Shown here one piece after another: positions 1-9,615 of a stretch of DNA of 64,000 nt. Origin of the DNA: Liolophura sinensis (Eukaryota > Mollusca > Polyplacophora > Chitonida > Chitonidae). The stretch covers positions 25,495,127 to 25,559,126 of the forward strand of contig NC_088297.1 in assembly GCF_032854445.1 (NCBI RefSeq), in the 5' to 3' direction. The notes beneath the pieces are model-generated. The model was not told the DNA's origin. It saw only the letters and a program-made list of their open reading frames with translations, and did not search any database. How positions within the stretch are numbered: the first letter of the stretch is position 1; the number at the start of each line of letters is the position of its first letter. A program made the position numbers and the translations under genes.

Positions 1-1379
1 CTCTTACCATCATCTCTGCCAACATTGTGAGTCAGCTGGGCATGGTCACCTACTGTCAATAAAACGGAAATCTTACCACAAGGCTGACTGTATAATACCT
101 CAAAGTTCTGAAACCCCAGTTTGATTAGTTTGTACAGCTTGGAAATATGCATAAAAGTATGTTTACCAGCGAGGCAAAAAAATGACTTTTGTCCAACCGA
201 CAGTGAAATGGTGACGGGACCTAATACTGGGGGGAGAGGAAGTTCAGACGGTGGGCGGGGAAACATGTTGTATTTGTATAAAATAAGACTTTAACGATCC
301 AAGTTAACGGTTTCATCAGTCACAGTTCTGTAGAAAACACCACTGATCGGAGTTCAAATCACAGGCTCAATTTGGTGATTCATTTCAGCATTTATAGATT
401 TCACGAGCCAAAATATGATTTCTCCAAAATGGCAGATATCCCGGCAAAAATTATTACCGTAGCAGCATACTCCTTACTACGCATGTGCTGCTCTCTATGT
501 TCCTTTTTACGTCACTTTCACTCGTATCATAGACGAGTTTGATCTCTGGATGCCACACAACGTACTATACATACAACCTACTTTAGGTTTAGCCTCACCA
601 TTGGTGTCCACGCGCGGAAATTGTTATTCAGCATTACAATAAAATTGTTTCAGGAGTTGTTTAGAATGATATTGTACATATTTTAACAATAGAAAATACA
701 TATGTATAACGTATTGTTAGCAATACTTCTGTTTTCTAACATCACTTCTCGTCTCTTTATCGTGACCTGAGTGACCTCGTCGTTGTTCAAGATTTCTGTA
801 CAAACTTGGCTAGTACTGTGATGATTACACGTGTGAAATTGATGGAATTGCACGGGTTCAAGATTTGCCTCTAAACTGAAGGGAGAAGGGGCAATGATTG
901 GATAATACTGCCACAGAGACATTCTAGGTTATTGGTTCTGCACCGCTATATAAGACCTAGTTAAAATATATCAGAAGTTTGTCTGTTTTGCTTAGAACTG
1001 AAAACTTTTTCTCCATTGTTTCTGCTCATCCCCCTGGAGGTTACCAAGGTGGTGAAATGCTATAACTTCAATTCTAGAAACCACAGCTCCAAAAAGCCAT
1101 GATCATGCTTGGTTCATTTTTTGATATGTTGTAGAGAAAATTGCAAGCTGCATGTGGTGGTATGGCATTGTATCACGCTGAAGTTAGCGATGTACACATT
1201 TGAGGTTGAAGCTAACAAATTCACCACATAAATTGTAAGTAAAATGATTGCCTTGTTGCAACTCTTATTGAAATAAATTACAATGTTGAAATAATTTTAT
1301 ATTGTAATTAAGTTTTTTTTACTTTAATTTTAAATTGTCATCTCTGGTCTTGGCAACGTTTCTATATAAATGAACAGAG
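1..1379. other. Unassigned AT-rich DNA, no gene recognised
   Basis: I see no protein-like open frame, RNA gene or ordered repeat here. The only sizeable open frame, 683-922 on the minus strand, has no recognisable domain and looks like chance. Confidence 0.5.
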
Positions 1380-1560
1380 CGAAGAGAAAGATCGGTTTGG
1401 TTGTTTTGGTTGGGTGTATGGGTGTGTGATTTGGTTTTTATTTTGGTTGGATGGGTGGATGCTTTGGTTGTTATTTTTCTTGTTTTGTTTTGGTTGGGTG
1501 AGTTTTTTAGCTGGGCTTGCGGGTGGGTGAGTGGTTAGTCTGTGGATGTTGAGTGATGTT
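1380..1560. repeat. GT-rich low-complexity tract
   Basis: The stretch is dominated by TTGGTT, GGGTG and GGATGGGTGGATG words without a clean period. It is asymmetric (G/T on the plus strand) and non-coding. Confidence 0.6.
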
Positions 1561-1859
1561 TGTGAGAGGACGGAGGTTATTCATTCCAGTATGACTGACC
1601 GTTTTTAGAAAAAGTCCAAAAACTGTTTGTACAAAAGCCATGATTGTGTCGAAATTAGTCGCAAGTGTCCTCAACTCCAAACTGATCTTTAATAAATAAG
1701 GTAAACGGTTCGAAACTTGAACTAAATCTGCACCTTGCTAATATAAAGGTAATTGTCCAAGTTCCAATTCGGTACTATGATACTTTTTGAAAAATATACG
1801 TAAAACGGTATGGACTAAACGGCTGATCCGTTTTCAAATACGATTTGAAAGTCGTTTGT

Positions 1860-2310
1860 GATGGACTGACGAATAGACAATCTAACCGGCTGACTTGGAC
1901 TGACGCACTGACGGAGTGACATGGGCTGACAGACACAGACAAACTGACGGATTGACAAATTGACTGACTTGAATGGACTGACAGACAGGCAAAATGACGG
2001 ACTGACATAGACTGACAGACAGACAAACAGATGGACTGACAAACTGACGGACTTGAATGGACTGACGGACAGGCAAAATGACGGACTGACAAACTAAATG
2101 ACTGACAAACTGACGGACTGGCAAACCGACGGACTGACAAACTGACGGACTGACAAACTAACGGACTGACAAAATGACGGACTGACAAACTAACGGACTG
2201 ACAAACTGACGGATTGACAAACTGACGGATTGACAAACAAACGGACGGACAAAGTGACGGACTGATAAACAAACGGACTGACAAACTAACGGACTGACAT
2301 GGACTAAAGG
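1860..2310. repeat. 16-bp minisatellite (GACAAACTGACGGACT)
   Basis: Units of about 16 bp built on GACGGACTGACAAACT repeat with variants (GACAGACAGACAAAC, GACTTGAATGGACTGAC). A few isolated units recur at 2628-2670, suggesting the array was split by about 320 bp of other sequence. The Ser/Val/Cys/Gln-rich open frames on the minus strand (up to 229 codons) are translations of the repeat. Confidence 0.9.
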
Positions 2311-2919
2311 GCAGAAGGGTGCAAACATATAATACCCCGGGTCCCGGGATTGGGATTAATAAATAAAGCATGAAACGATACAAATGCATCACTACTCCCA
2401 GAAATACAACCACAAACATATCTATTCTGATAAAAAAATATAGCCACATAAAAAATAAAAACACAGCGAGAGTGAAGCCACGTGGAAATTATACAATCAT
2501 ATAATGATTGAAACAAAGTTTTCAGTAGGGGTAATATATTTCAGTAAGAGCTGCAACACAGCGCTTTGACGGCCTGGACTCCCCTGCCGCAAGCAGTCAC
2601 AGTGTATAATATATATATATACACATCTGATGACAAACTGACGGACTGACAAACGGACGGACTGACAAACATTAAAACTTACATTTTAGTCTGTATTTTG
2701 GCTAAGAAATCAGATACAAATGAGATATCCAAATTCTTGTGATTAAAGACTTTCTAACTGCCATGTAACGCAAAGGCCGACCTATTTCTGATACATCCAA
2801 ATATAAGAGGCATTACATTGATAATTTCACCTATAGTGATAGTTTCACCACAAGAAATTACTGCTTAGGTGTTAGAGATAAATATTCTTGCTAACTGAAA
2901 TTTATGAGAGTCAGGTCAC
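2311..2919. other. Spacer between two minisatellites
   Basis: AT-rich sequence with a TATA microsatellite near 2612-2622 and stray 16-bp units at 2628-2670. No gene is recognised. Positions 2545-2600 weakly resemble a tRNA-derived SINE head, which I could not confirm. Confidence 0.4.
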
Positions 2920-4395
2920 GGTGTCAGTGGTCAGCGGTTCCAGTCTGCGGACTAGTCCAGTGGTCAGCGGTTCCAGTCTGTGGACTAGTGCAGTTGTCAG
3001 CGGTCCAAGTCTGTGGACTAGTCCAGTGGTCAACGGTTCAAGTCTGAGGACTAGGTCAGTGGTCTGCCGTTCCAGTCCGTGGACTAATACAGTGGTCAGC
3101 GGTCCAAGTCTGTGGACTAGTCCAGTGGTTAGCGGTTCCAGTTTGTGGACTAGTCCAGTGGTCAGAGGTTCCAGTCTGTGGACTAGTGCAGTGGTCAGAG
3201 GTTCCAGTCTGTAGACTAGTCCAGTGGTCAGCCGTTCTAGTCTATAGACTAGCCCAGTGGTCAGCGGTTCCAGTTTGTGGACTAGCCCAGTGGTCAGCGG
3301 TTCAAGTCTGTGGACTAGTCCAATGGTCAGCGGTTGCAGTCTGTAGACTAGTCCAATGGTCAGCGGTTGCAGTCTGTAGACTAGTCCAATGGTCAGCGGT
3401 TGCAGTCTGTAGACTAGTCCAATGGTCAGCGGTTCAAGTCTGTGGACTATTCCAGTGGTCAAAGGTTCAAGTCTGAGGACTAGGTCTGTGGACTTGTCCA
3501 GTGGTCAGCGGTCCAAATCTGTGGACTTGCCAGTTGTCAGCGGTCCAAGTCTGTGGATTAGTCCAGTGGTCCAGTGGTCTGCGGTCCAAATCTGTGGACT
3601 AGTCCAGTGGTCAGCGGCTCAAGTCTTTGGACTAGTCCAGTGGTCAGCGGTCCAAATCTGTGGACTAGCCCAGTGGTCAGCGGTCCAAGTCTGTGGATTA
3701 GTCCAGTGGTCAGCGGTTCCAGTCTGTGGACTAGTCCAGTGGTCAGCGGTTACAGTCTGTGCACTAGACCTGTGATCAGCGGTCTAAGTCTTTGGACTAG
3801 TCCAGTGGTCAGCAGTCCAAATCTGTGGACTAGCCCAGTGGTTAGCGGTTCAAGTCTGTGGACTGGTCCAGTGGTCCACGGTCCAAGTTTGTGGACTAGT
3901 CTAGTGGTCAACCGTTCCAGTCTATGGACTAGTCCAGTGGTCAGCGGTTCCAGTCTGTGGACTAGTCCAGTGGTCAGCGGTTACAGTCTGTGCACTAGAC
4001 CAGTGGTCAGCGGTCCAAGTCTGTGGACTAGTCTAGTGGTCAGCGGTTCCAGTCTGTGGACTAGTCCAGTGGTCAGTTGTCCAGGCTGCGGACTAGGTCA
4101 GGGGTCCGAATTTGTGGCCTAGGTCAGTGACCAGTGGTTCAGGCCTATGGACTAGGTCTGCGTTTCCCGTCAGTGGTCAGTTTTGGCAATTAGGGGTCGG
4201 TCATTCTTCAGGGGTTTGTGGTAACTCATACGTGATCCAAATTTCTGTCGTCAGCGGTCCAAGTTTGCAGACTAGGTCAGTTGTCAAATGCTGCGGATTT
4301 GGTCAGAGGTCCAAATCTGTGGACTAGGTCAGTGATCCAAATACATGGACTAGGTCAGTGGTCAGTAGTCAGGGGTCCAAATCTGTGGACTATTG
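2920..4395. repeat. 33-bp minisatellite, about 44 units
   Basis: The unit is about CAGTGGTCAGCGGTCCAAGT plus CTGTGGACTAGTC (33 bp). It varies at several positions (TTCCAGT or TCCAAGT or TTGCAGT; GTGGACT or GTAGACT) and degenerates after about 4080. Because 33 is a multiple of three, most frames stay open and give overlapping ORFs of 96-183 codons on both strands. Its right end merges with the 3' end of the sulfotransferase-like exon. Confidence 0.95.
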
Positions 4396-5521
4396 GAGTA
4401 GTCAGTGGTTTTGGTCATTAGGCGTTGGTCATGCAAATTTCTTAGGTGCCTTTTACGGGATACGGCTAAAAACTCCAGCTCCTTCATGGCCAAAAGTCTA
4501 CAGTTTTCACGATCAATTTTAAACTCCTCATTAAAATCTGTCTTGTTCACAAGAAGGTAGGGGGCGCTGTTGTTATCGACATGGGTACAAAACTCGTGAA
4601 CATAGTGTAAGATTTGTTTGAACACTTTTACCTCTTCGAAAATATCGACGTTTTGCAGTAGTAATTGCTTCCAAAGCTGTTTGTAGAAAGTATCATATAC
4701 AAGATTGTCAGATATCGACCAATTCCGGTGATTTTGTCTCACTTCCTGTGAGAAGTACCTCCGTTTTCGGTTGAGGTTAACATTAGCAGGCATGTACACA
4801 ATGTCTTCAGTCTTCCAACATAACAACCTCTTCAGCAAGACGAGTGACTCGTCGAAATACTCAAGAACAAGAACCAGAGTGAAGTCCGCTTTCAGTGTCT
4901 CGATATACTCGCGGGCAATTATGGCGTCATGCAGATGTTCTTCTGCCAGTCCGAAGTCATACGCCATGCGATTGTTGGTGAACGAGTGGGCAACTTTCGT
5001 ATGAGTTTCGTATTTTGCTGGTGCGCTCAGAAATGACTCTACCTTGTCTTCAGGAATGTAGCTGAGATATTTGTACGACGGTCTGTGTTCCAAATAACGG
5101 ATAGCTGAGTCCAGCAACTCCAAGGGTTCGCGGACAATTGCGATGTAAACAGTGTCACTAGGCCTGGCGATTGTACACCACGTGATGCATCAGTAAGTTG
5201 TAAGACTTGCCTCTCGGTGGTTTCAGTAAGAGGTCTTCTTGAATGGTCTTTCCTTTTCCGAGGTAGTTTCCCACCTTAGGTAGTGCAAAAGTCAGCTTTC
5301 GTTTTTCTCCGAAACGCTGCAAGATGTTCAATACTGTAGAACTACCTGCTTTATGTACCTTCAAAAAGGCGACGTTAGTTTTCTCTTTGCACACTGACGT
5401 CACTTCCTGCGACGTAATTATCAGAGTTGATGTGTGTAACATAAACCAAGTTGCGCAGAGACCGAATGTCGTCAGTGCCAAGAAACTGTACAGAAGTAAT
5501 AGAAAATCCTGTTACAAAACT
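4362..5521 (-). pseudogene. Galactose-3-O-sulfotransferase-like terminal exon, frameshifted
   Basis: This is the last coding exon of a Gal3ST-family enzyme: Golgi type II membrane proteins that move sulfate from PAPS to O-3 of galactose. The 5' PAPS-binding signature is FLKVHKAGSSTVLNIL, coded near 5350. The 3'-phosphate-binding region YIAIVREPLELLDSAIRY is coded near 5090-5140, followed by a typical helical C-terminal domain. A hydrophobic stretch ahead of the PAPS motif fits the signal anchor. There is no ATG; instead a splice acceptor (TTTTTACAG) ends at 5522, so upstream exons lie at higher coordinates and were not found. The frame breaks between 5130 and 5165, just after HHVVYN. The last dozen codons come from 33-bp minisatellite sequence. 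The family call is firm; a pseudogene versus a one-base sequence error is undecided. Confidence 0.82.
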
Positions 5522-5530
5522 CTGTAAAAA

Positions 5531-5839
5531 CATAGAATGAGAAACAAATAATATTTTCGATTTAGAACACCTTTGTTATTTACTTTTATTTATTTACTTC
5601 ATATGGTTGTTGTTTAGCGTCAAACTTTAGGAAGGCGGTTGCTTTTATAAATGGAGGACACTGCAGCTTGTATCGACATACAAATACCGATATGTAGGTT
5701 ACATACAAATGTTGCCAGAAGACAAGTGGCCCTCAGCGACTGACAAGTAGCCTGTCCATTTGCCACCATGTTTTGATCGTGTTCAGTAGTACCCGATTTG
5801 CCCTGATTGTAACCCAAGAGATTGTAAACAGTCACTTGA
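5531..5839. other. Non-coding spacer (intron side of the sulfotransferase exon)
   Basis: This lies immediately 5' (minus-strand sense) of the splice acceptor at 5522, so the near part is probably intron. No coding signal was seen. Confidence 0.45.
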
Positions 5840-6756
5840 TGTGAAGCGTCTACTGTGTGAATTGCCCCTGTAAGGTGACCATTAGCACAGTCTAACGTTC
5901 GGTGTGAGGTGTCCTTTTGAGGCGACCATTAGCACAGTCTAACGTTCGGTGTTAGGTGTCCTTTTGAGGTGACCATTAGCACTGTCTAACGTTCGGTGTT
6001 AGGTGTCCTTGTGAGGCGACCATTAGCACTGTCTAACGTTCAAGGTGAGTTGCTCCTATGAAGTGACCATTAGCACTGTCTAACGTTCGGTGTGAGGTGT
6101 CCTTTTGAGGTGACCATTAGCACTTTCTAACGTTCGGTGTGAGGTGTCCCTATGATGTGAGGATTAGCACAGTCTAACTTTCGGTGTGAGGTGTCCTTTT
6201 GAGGTGACCATTAGCACTGTCTAACGTTCGGTGTGAGGTGTCCTTTTGAGGTGACCATTAGCACTTTCTGACGTTCGGTGTGAGGTGTTCTTTTGAGGTG
6301 ACCATTAGCACTGTCTAACGTTCGGTGTTAGGTGCCCTTTTGAGGTGACCATTAGCACTTTCTAACGTTCGGTGTGAGGTGTCTCTATGATGTGAGGATT
6401 AGCACAGTCTAACGTTCGGTGTGAGGTGTCCTTTTGAGGTGACCATTAGCACTGTCCAACGTTCGGTGTGAGGTGTCCCTATGATGTGAGGATTAGCACA
6501 GTCTAACGTTCGGTGTGAGGTGTCCTTGTGAGGTGACAATTAGCACTGTCTAACGTTCGGTGTGAGGTGTTCCTAAGAGGTGATCATTAGCACTGTCTAA
6601 CGTTCGGTGTGAGGTGTTCTTTTAAGGCGACCATTAGCACTGTCTAACGTTCGGTGTGAGTTGTCCCTAAGAGGTGATCATTAGTACTGTCTAACGTTCA
6701 GTGTGAAGTGCCCCTATGAGGCGACCATTAACACAGTCTAACGTTCGGTATGTGAG
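5840..6756. repeat. 47-bp minisatellite, about 19 units
   Basis: The unit includes CCATTAGCACTGTCTAACGT, then TCGGTGTGAGGTGTCCTTTT, then GAGGTGA (47 bp). Variants alternate CTATGATGTGAGGATT with CTTTTGAGGTGACCATT, so two unit types are interspersed. 47 is not a multiple of three and no long frames arise. Confidence 0.95.
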
Positions 6757-7041
6757 TGGCGAGGTAAATCACAGTGAAATAAATAAGTAAATATAATTTG
6801 GCTGAATTTGTTTTTAAAATTAAGATGAAATGACTTAACTCGACTGATAACACGCGTGTGTTTACCTGATATGATGTGATTGTTTACTTAATTATATGTA
6901 GTTGTGTATTAGATGCGGCTCGGGTGTCCGCATCACGTGCTGCAAGTGTTGGCTGTTCTGGCTGTCGCCATAAACGCGAAACGTGTTGTTTTTATGGGAG
7001 AAGTAATATTATAATTCAATACTTCATTAAACGAACTAATA
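6757..7041. other. Left flank of the viral element
   Basis: AT-rich host DNA between the 47-bp array and the integration site. No gene was recognised. Confidence 0.5.
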
Positions 7042-7046
7042 AATTG
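7042..7046. repeat. Target-site duplication, left copy (AATTG)
   Basis: AATTG directly precedes the AGTAGTATAGGG terminus and is repeated directly after the opposite terminus at 21181-21185. Polintons usually make 6-bp duplications; here only 5 bp match. Confidence 0.75.
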
Positions 7047-7215
7047 AGTAGTATAGGGAATAGGAGTTCTGGCGCACCCTTCATTTGGCAAAAGATATAA
7101 ACATAGTAGTATAGGGAAGGAGGGTTCTGGCACACCCTCCCCTTGGTAAATAGAGGCTCCCAGCCTCCGGCGAGGTCCAGAAGTTCTGGCGTACGGCCCC
7201 CTTGGGCCCTCCCCA
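7047..7215 (+). repeat. Left terminal inverted repeat
   Basis: It matches the complement of 20984-21180 with scattered mismatches, and lacks about 27 bp present in the right copy after TTTGGCA (near 7090). The repeat is itself built of sub-repeats: AGTAGTATAGGGAA recurs at 7047 and 7105, and GTTCTGGCGYAC recurs three times (7066, 7125, 7183). Confidence 0.93.
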
Positions 7216-7251
7216 GCGGAGGGTCTGATGGCTATCGAAATTTCTTATTAG

Positions 7252-7257
7252 GTATAC
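7252..7257. promoter_or_regulatory. GTATAC motif upstream of the leftmost gene
   Basis: GTATAC lies 10 nt before an ATG at 7268 (context ACAATGG) and 20 nt before the ATG at 7278. The same hexamer stands just upstream of the capsid gene and the cysteine-rich gene. A promoter role is inferred from position only. Confidence 0.4.
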
Positions 7258-7277
7258 AGCGCATACAATGGATAATC

Positions 7278-7526
7278 ATGGGATCTCCCGCGCTGGAAAC
7301 GACCAGCCGGCCTATTTGGGCGAAGTTAGTCGGCACGGTGCAAGACTTGCGAGGCTACAAAGAAGTCACCCACAGTATGTTTGAAGACGGCCGTGTCCAC
7401 GCGGGCCGGCTGCTCGTGCTGAAGCTCTTCACCAGCGACGTGTGCGCTTCGGTGGATCACCCCGAGCCCATCCGGCAGTATTATGAAAACCGGCTGCTGC
7501 CCGAGCTAATGAAGCAACAACCCTAA
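7278..7526 (+). CDS. Small viral protein of unknown function, 82 aa
   Basis: This is an intact frame from ATG 7278, encoding a compact basic-to-neutral protein with the central stretch LVGTVQDLRGYKEVTHSMFE and a helical C-terminus. Another ATG at 7268 sits in a better position relative to the GTATAC motif but opens a different frame that stops after 38 codons. The true start may therefore be 7268 with a frameshift between them. It is convergent with the next gene, with 12 bp between stops. Small proteins at this place are common in Polinton-type elements; I cannot assign a role. Confidence 0.6.
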   Translation: MGSPALETTSRPIWAKLVGTVQDLRGYKEVTHSMFEDGRVHAGRLLVLKLFTSDVCASVDHPEPIRQYYENRLLPELMKQQP

Positions 7527-7538
7527 CCCCCGAGAACA

Positions 7539-8182
7539 TCATTTCGAAAGAGCGTTTTTCAGCTCTTGCCGAGCTAGTTTTCGGCCGCGATCTATAAGCT
7601 GTTTTTTCGTGCTTTCATCGATCTCTAAGGCGTTGAATGTGTTACGAGACTTAGCACGTATCTCCTGCTTCAGATCAGAGTAGTTCTTGAGCTCCTGAAC
7701 GACTTGCCTGTACTCTACGTCTAAAATAACACCATCAGATAATGCCGTAGATACCTGCACACGGATGCTGTTAAGTTTGGCCTCAGCCAACAGCCGTATA
7801 TCGTTATGTTTCTTCGGCTAACGAATTTTCCGGCGACATTTAAGACGCCGCAAGCTAGGACCGCAGCTTCCATGACCAAGACAGCAGGGGCTGCAATTAT
7901 TGTTGTGAGTAGTCCCACACTTGCAACCCCTAGTCCCAAACCGGCCGTGAGCATGGCCGAATCAAAGGCCTCGGCGGCTAAGACACCGCGCCGGTACTTT
8001 TTGTACAAGGCCCGGCGGAGATCTCGCTCAGATTCAAGTTGCCTCTGTATTTCGCTGATATATTGCAGGCAATGGGCGTGCGCCACGCCCTCCGGGGGGT
8101 TTTCAACCATCGGCGCGGTCGGGGCCAAGGGGTGGTCATCCGTCGGCTCTTCATCCGTGATCGCTGGGTACAGTCGTCCCAT
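7539..8182 (-). pseudogene. Viral hydrophobic helical protein, one frameshift
   Basis: The start is ATG 8182 (codes MGRLYPAITDEEP), 10 bp after the stop of the upstream gene, which suggests co-transcription. The N-terminal part is acidic and proline-rich. It is followed by a charged helix (ISEIQRQLESERDLRRALYK) and a long Gly/Ala/Val hydrophobic segment (around TAGLGLGVASVGLLTTIIAA). After a frame change between about 7805 and 7825 it continues with a Lys/Glu-rich helical tail starting LAEAKLNSIRVQVSTAL. The two frames read as one protein of about 213 residues. A membrane-active or minor virion role is plausible but unproven. Confidence 0.68.
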
Positions 8183-8192
8183 ATTGTCCGTC

Positions 8193-8944
8193 CTACGAAT
8201 CAACAACGTTGGTAAACTCTAAATCATCATCGGGAATACTAACACGAAAGCTGCGAAGTCTTATACCGGACTCTAAATTGATGTCATCGCTCCCTGCAAA
8301 GACCCGTATATCCTCGAGAGAGCTCCGGATGACTGGATCGCCCTGGGCCTGTAATTTGATCATAAGTCTGAGCTCCTTTCCATCGCGCTCTGCAGGCCAC
8401 TTTAGTCTCACCCCGGTAATCAAGGAGGAACGGCGCTGAGAGGCCACGCCAAGTATGATGTTGAAGATAAATATAGATCCAGGGTTTATTCGCAGCATGT
8501 GAAGTAACCTCTTCCACCCAAAGCTATATGACAGTCGCTGGTTGGTACCCACGACACGAAAGAGGCTCCGGAGTTGAAAACTTTTTTCAAAAGGGCCCCG
8601 TCGGCCTGGACCGTCATCGGGGACACCTTCACATCTACAAACCAATCGGGGTCGCGAGCTCTGGTAAGAACAAAGCGGTCTTCAAAGCGAATTAAAGAGA
8701 GTTTTTGTTCTTCAATCACCTCAGACGGCTACCTGCGATCTTGCTCTACAGAGGATGAGATATCTTGAAGGGAAGCAAACGTGGCAGGTTTTGCTTGCCC
8801 CGTAATCTTTTTGCGGATGTACTTGCCACTTTGAAACTCGAAGGCGTAGATTTTACCTTCCTGGCCTTGAAGTTCGAACTTCGACACATCAGCCAAGTCG
8901 CTTAAAGACAGGCACGCAGACCAGGGACCGGCTGGGTCCACCAT
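8193..8944 (-). pseudogene. Viral protein of unknown function, in-frame stop and frameshift
   Basis: The ATG at 8944 lies 2 bp after the stop of the upstream minus-strand gene. The first 71 codons (MVDPAGPWSACLSLSDLADV...) end at a TAG at 8729-8731. The same frame then continues with protein-like sequence (EEQKLSLIRFEDRFVLTRAR), and the frame shifts around 8520-8560 into a beta-rich, basic C-terminal half (KWPAERDGKELRLMIKLQAQ). Read together it is one gene of about 250 codons. The alternation of short hydrophobic and polar segments would suit a beta-structured virion protein, but I do not recognise the family. The stop is a substitution, so decay is more likely than sequencing error. Confidence 0.65.
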
Positions 8945-8946
8945 AC

Positions 8947-9605
8947 TTATTGTATTTCTAGGATAGCACTAATGTTCCCTACATACATACGCCTGCCGTT
9001 TTTGTCTAAAAGTGATAAGGTCAAGCGCGTTATATTGTCGGCGCGCAAGGCTTTGTACTGTGGGTTGGGAAATGAAAACGTCTTTCCGCAGTTTATCCAT
9101 TCACCAGTCACGGAGATGGTCTGAAGTAGTGTGGAACTGCCTCCGTAAACTGAGGTTATTCTCACGTTTTCTGAGGTGTTCAGTTTATCTAAATGCACGA
9201 AGGCTTCTCTGTGTGTGACCAATTTAGGTATATTTTGACCCTCCATAATCCCCCCTATAGGCGCAATCCCGTCGGAGAACCCTAAGGTGGGGGCAAGCTC
9301 TTGGAGTATTATAAAGGTATTTTCTGGGAGAGTAAGGACTAAGCGGCCCGTGGCTTCATTTACTTCCAGAGAAACCCCACGCGGGTGGAATATAATCTTG
9401 TTCAGCGTACAGACATTGTAGTCGCCCGTCGGCACTTCAACACGTTTGCCCTCAAGCAAGAAGCCCACTCCGGTAGGATATTCACCCAGGCCGGGTAGAA
9501 TGTTATCTCGCGAAGGGCGGTTTTAAGGCGGACGTCGAGGTTGATAAGGGCATGAGGCAGCGTGTGCTGTGCCCCATTTAGAATGTCAGTCAATGTGATA
9601 AACAT
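8947..9605 (-). pseudogene. Candidate minor capsid (penton-like) protein, frameshifted
   Basis: The start is ATG 9605 (codes MFITLTDILNG). The N-terminal 45 codons (ALINLDVRLKTALREITFYP) sit in one frame and the rest in another, the change falling around 9470-9490. The larger part, about 173 codons, is beta-rich, with the segment NEATGRLVLTLPENTFIILQ followed by LGFSDGI and an IxLxxLDKNGRR-like end. Total length is about 220 residues. This type of protein is regularly found next to capsid genes in Polinton-type elements. A single-jelly-roll minor capsid role is my inference, not shown by motifs. Its ATG is only 10 bp from the divergent ATG at 9616. Confidence 0.6.
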
Positions 9606-9615
9606 TTTAGCCACG
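9606..9615. promoter_or_regulatory. 10-bp gap between two divergent viral start codons
   Basis: The minus gene starts at 9605 and the plus gene at 9616. Promoters for both must lie inside each other's coding sequence. No TATA-like word was seen in the gap. Confidence 0.45.

Noticed and set aside
1775-2464. 229-codon Ser/Val/Cys-rich ORF
   Set aside because: It is mostly the 16-bp repeat read on the minus strand.
2888-4122. Val/Ser/Trp- and Leu/Val-rich ORFs on both strands
   Set aside because: They are translations of the 33-bp minisatellite; overlapping frames on both strands are open for the same reason.
8486-8719. Separate gene starting at 8719
   Set aside because: Its start would be GTG and it is in the same frame as the preceding 71 codons, separated only by a TAG. 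One interrupted gene is simpler.
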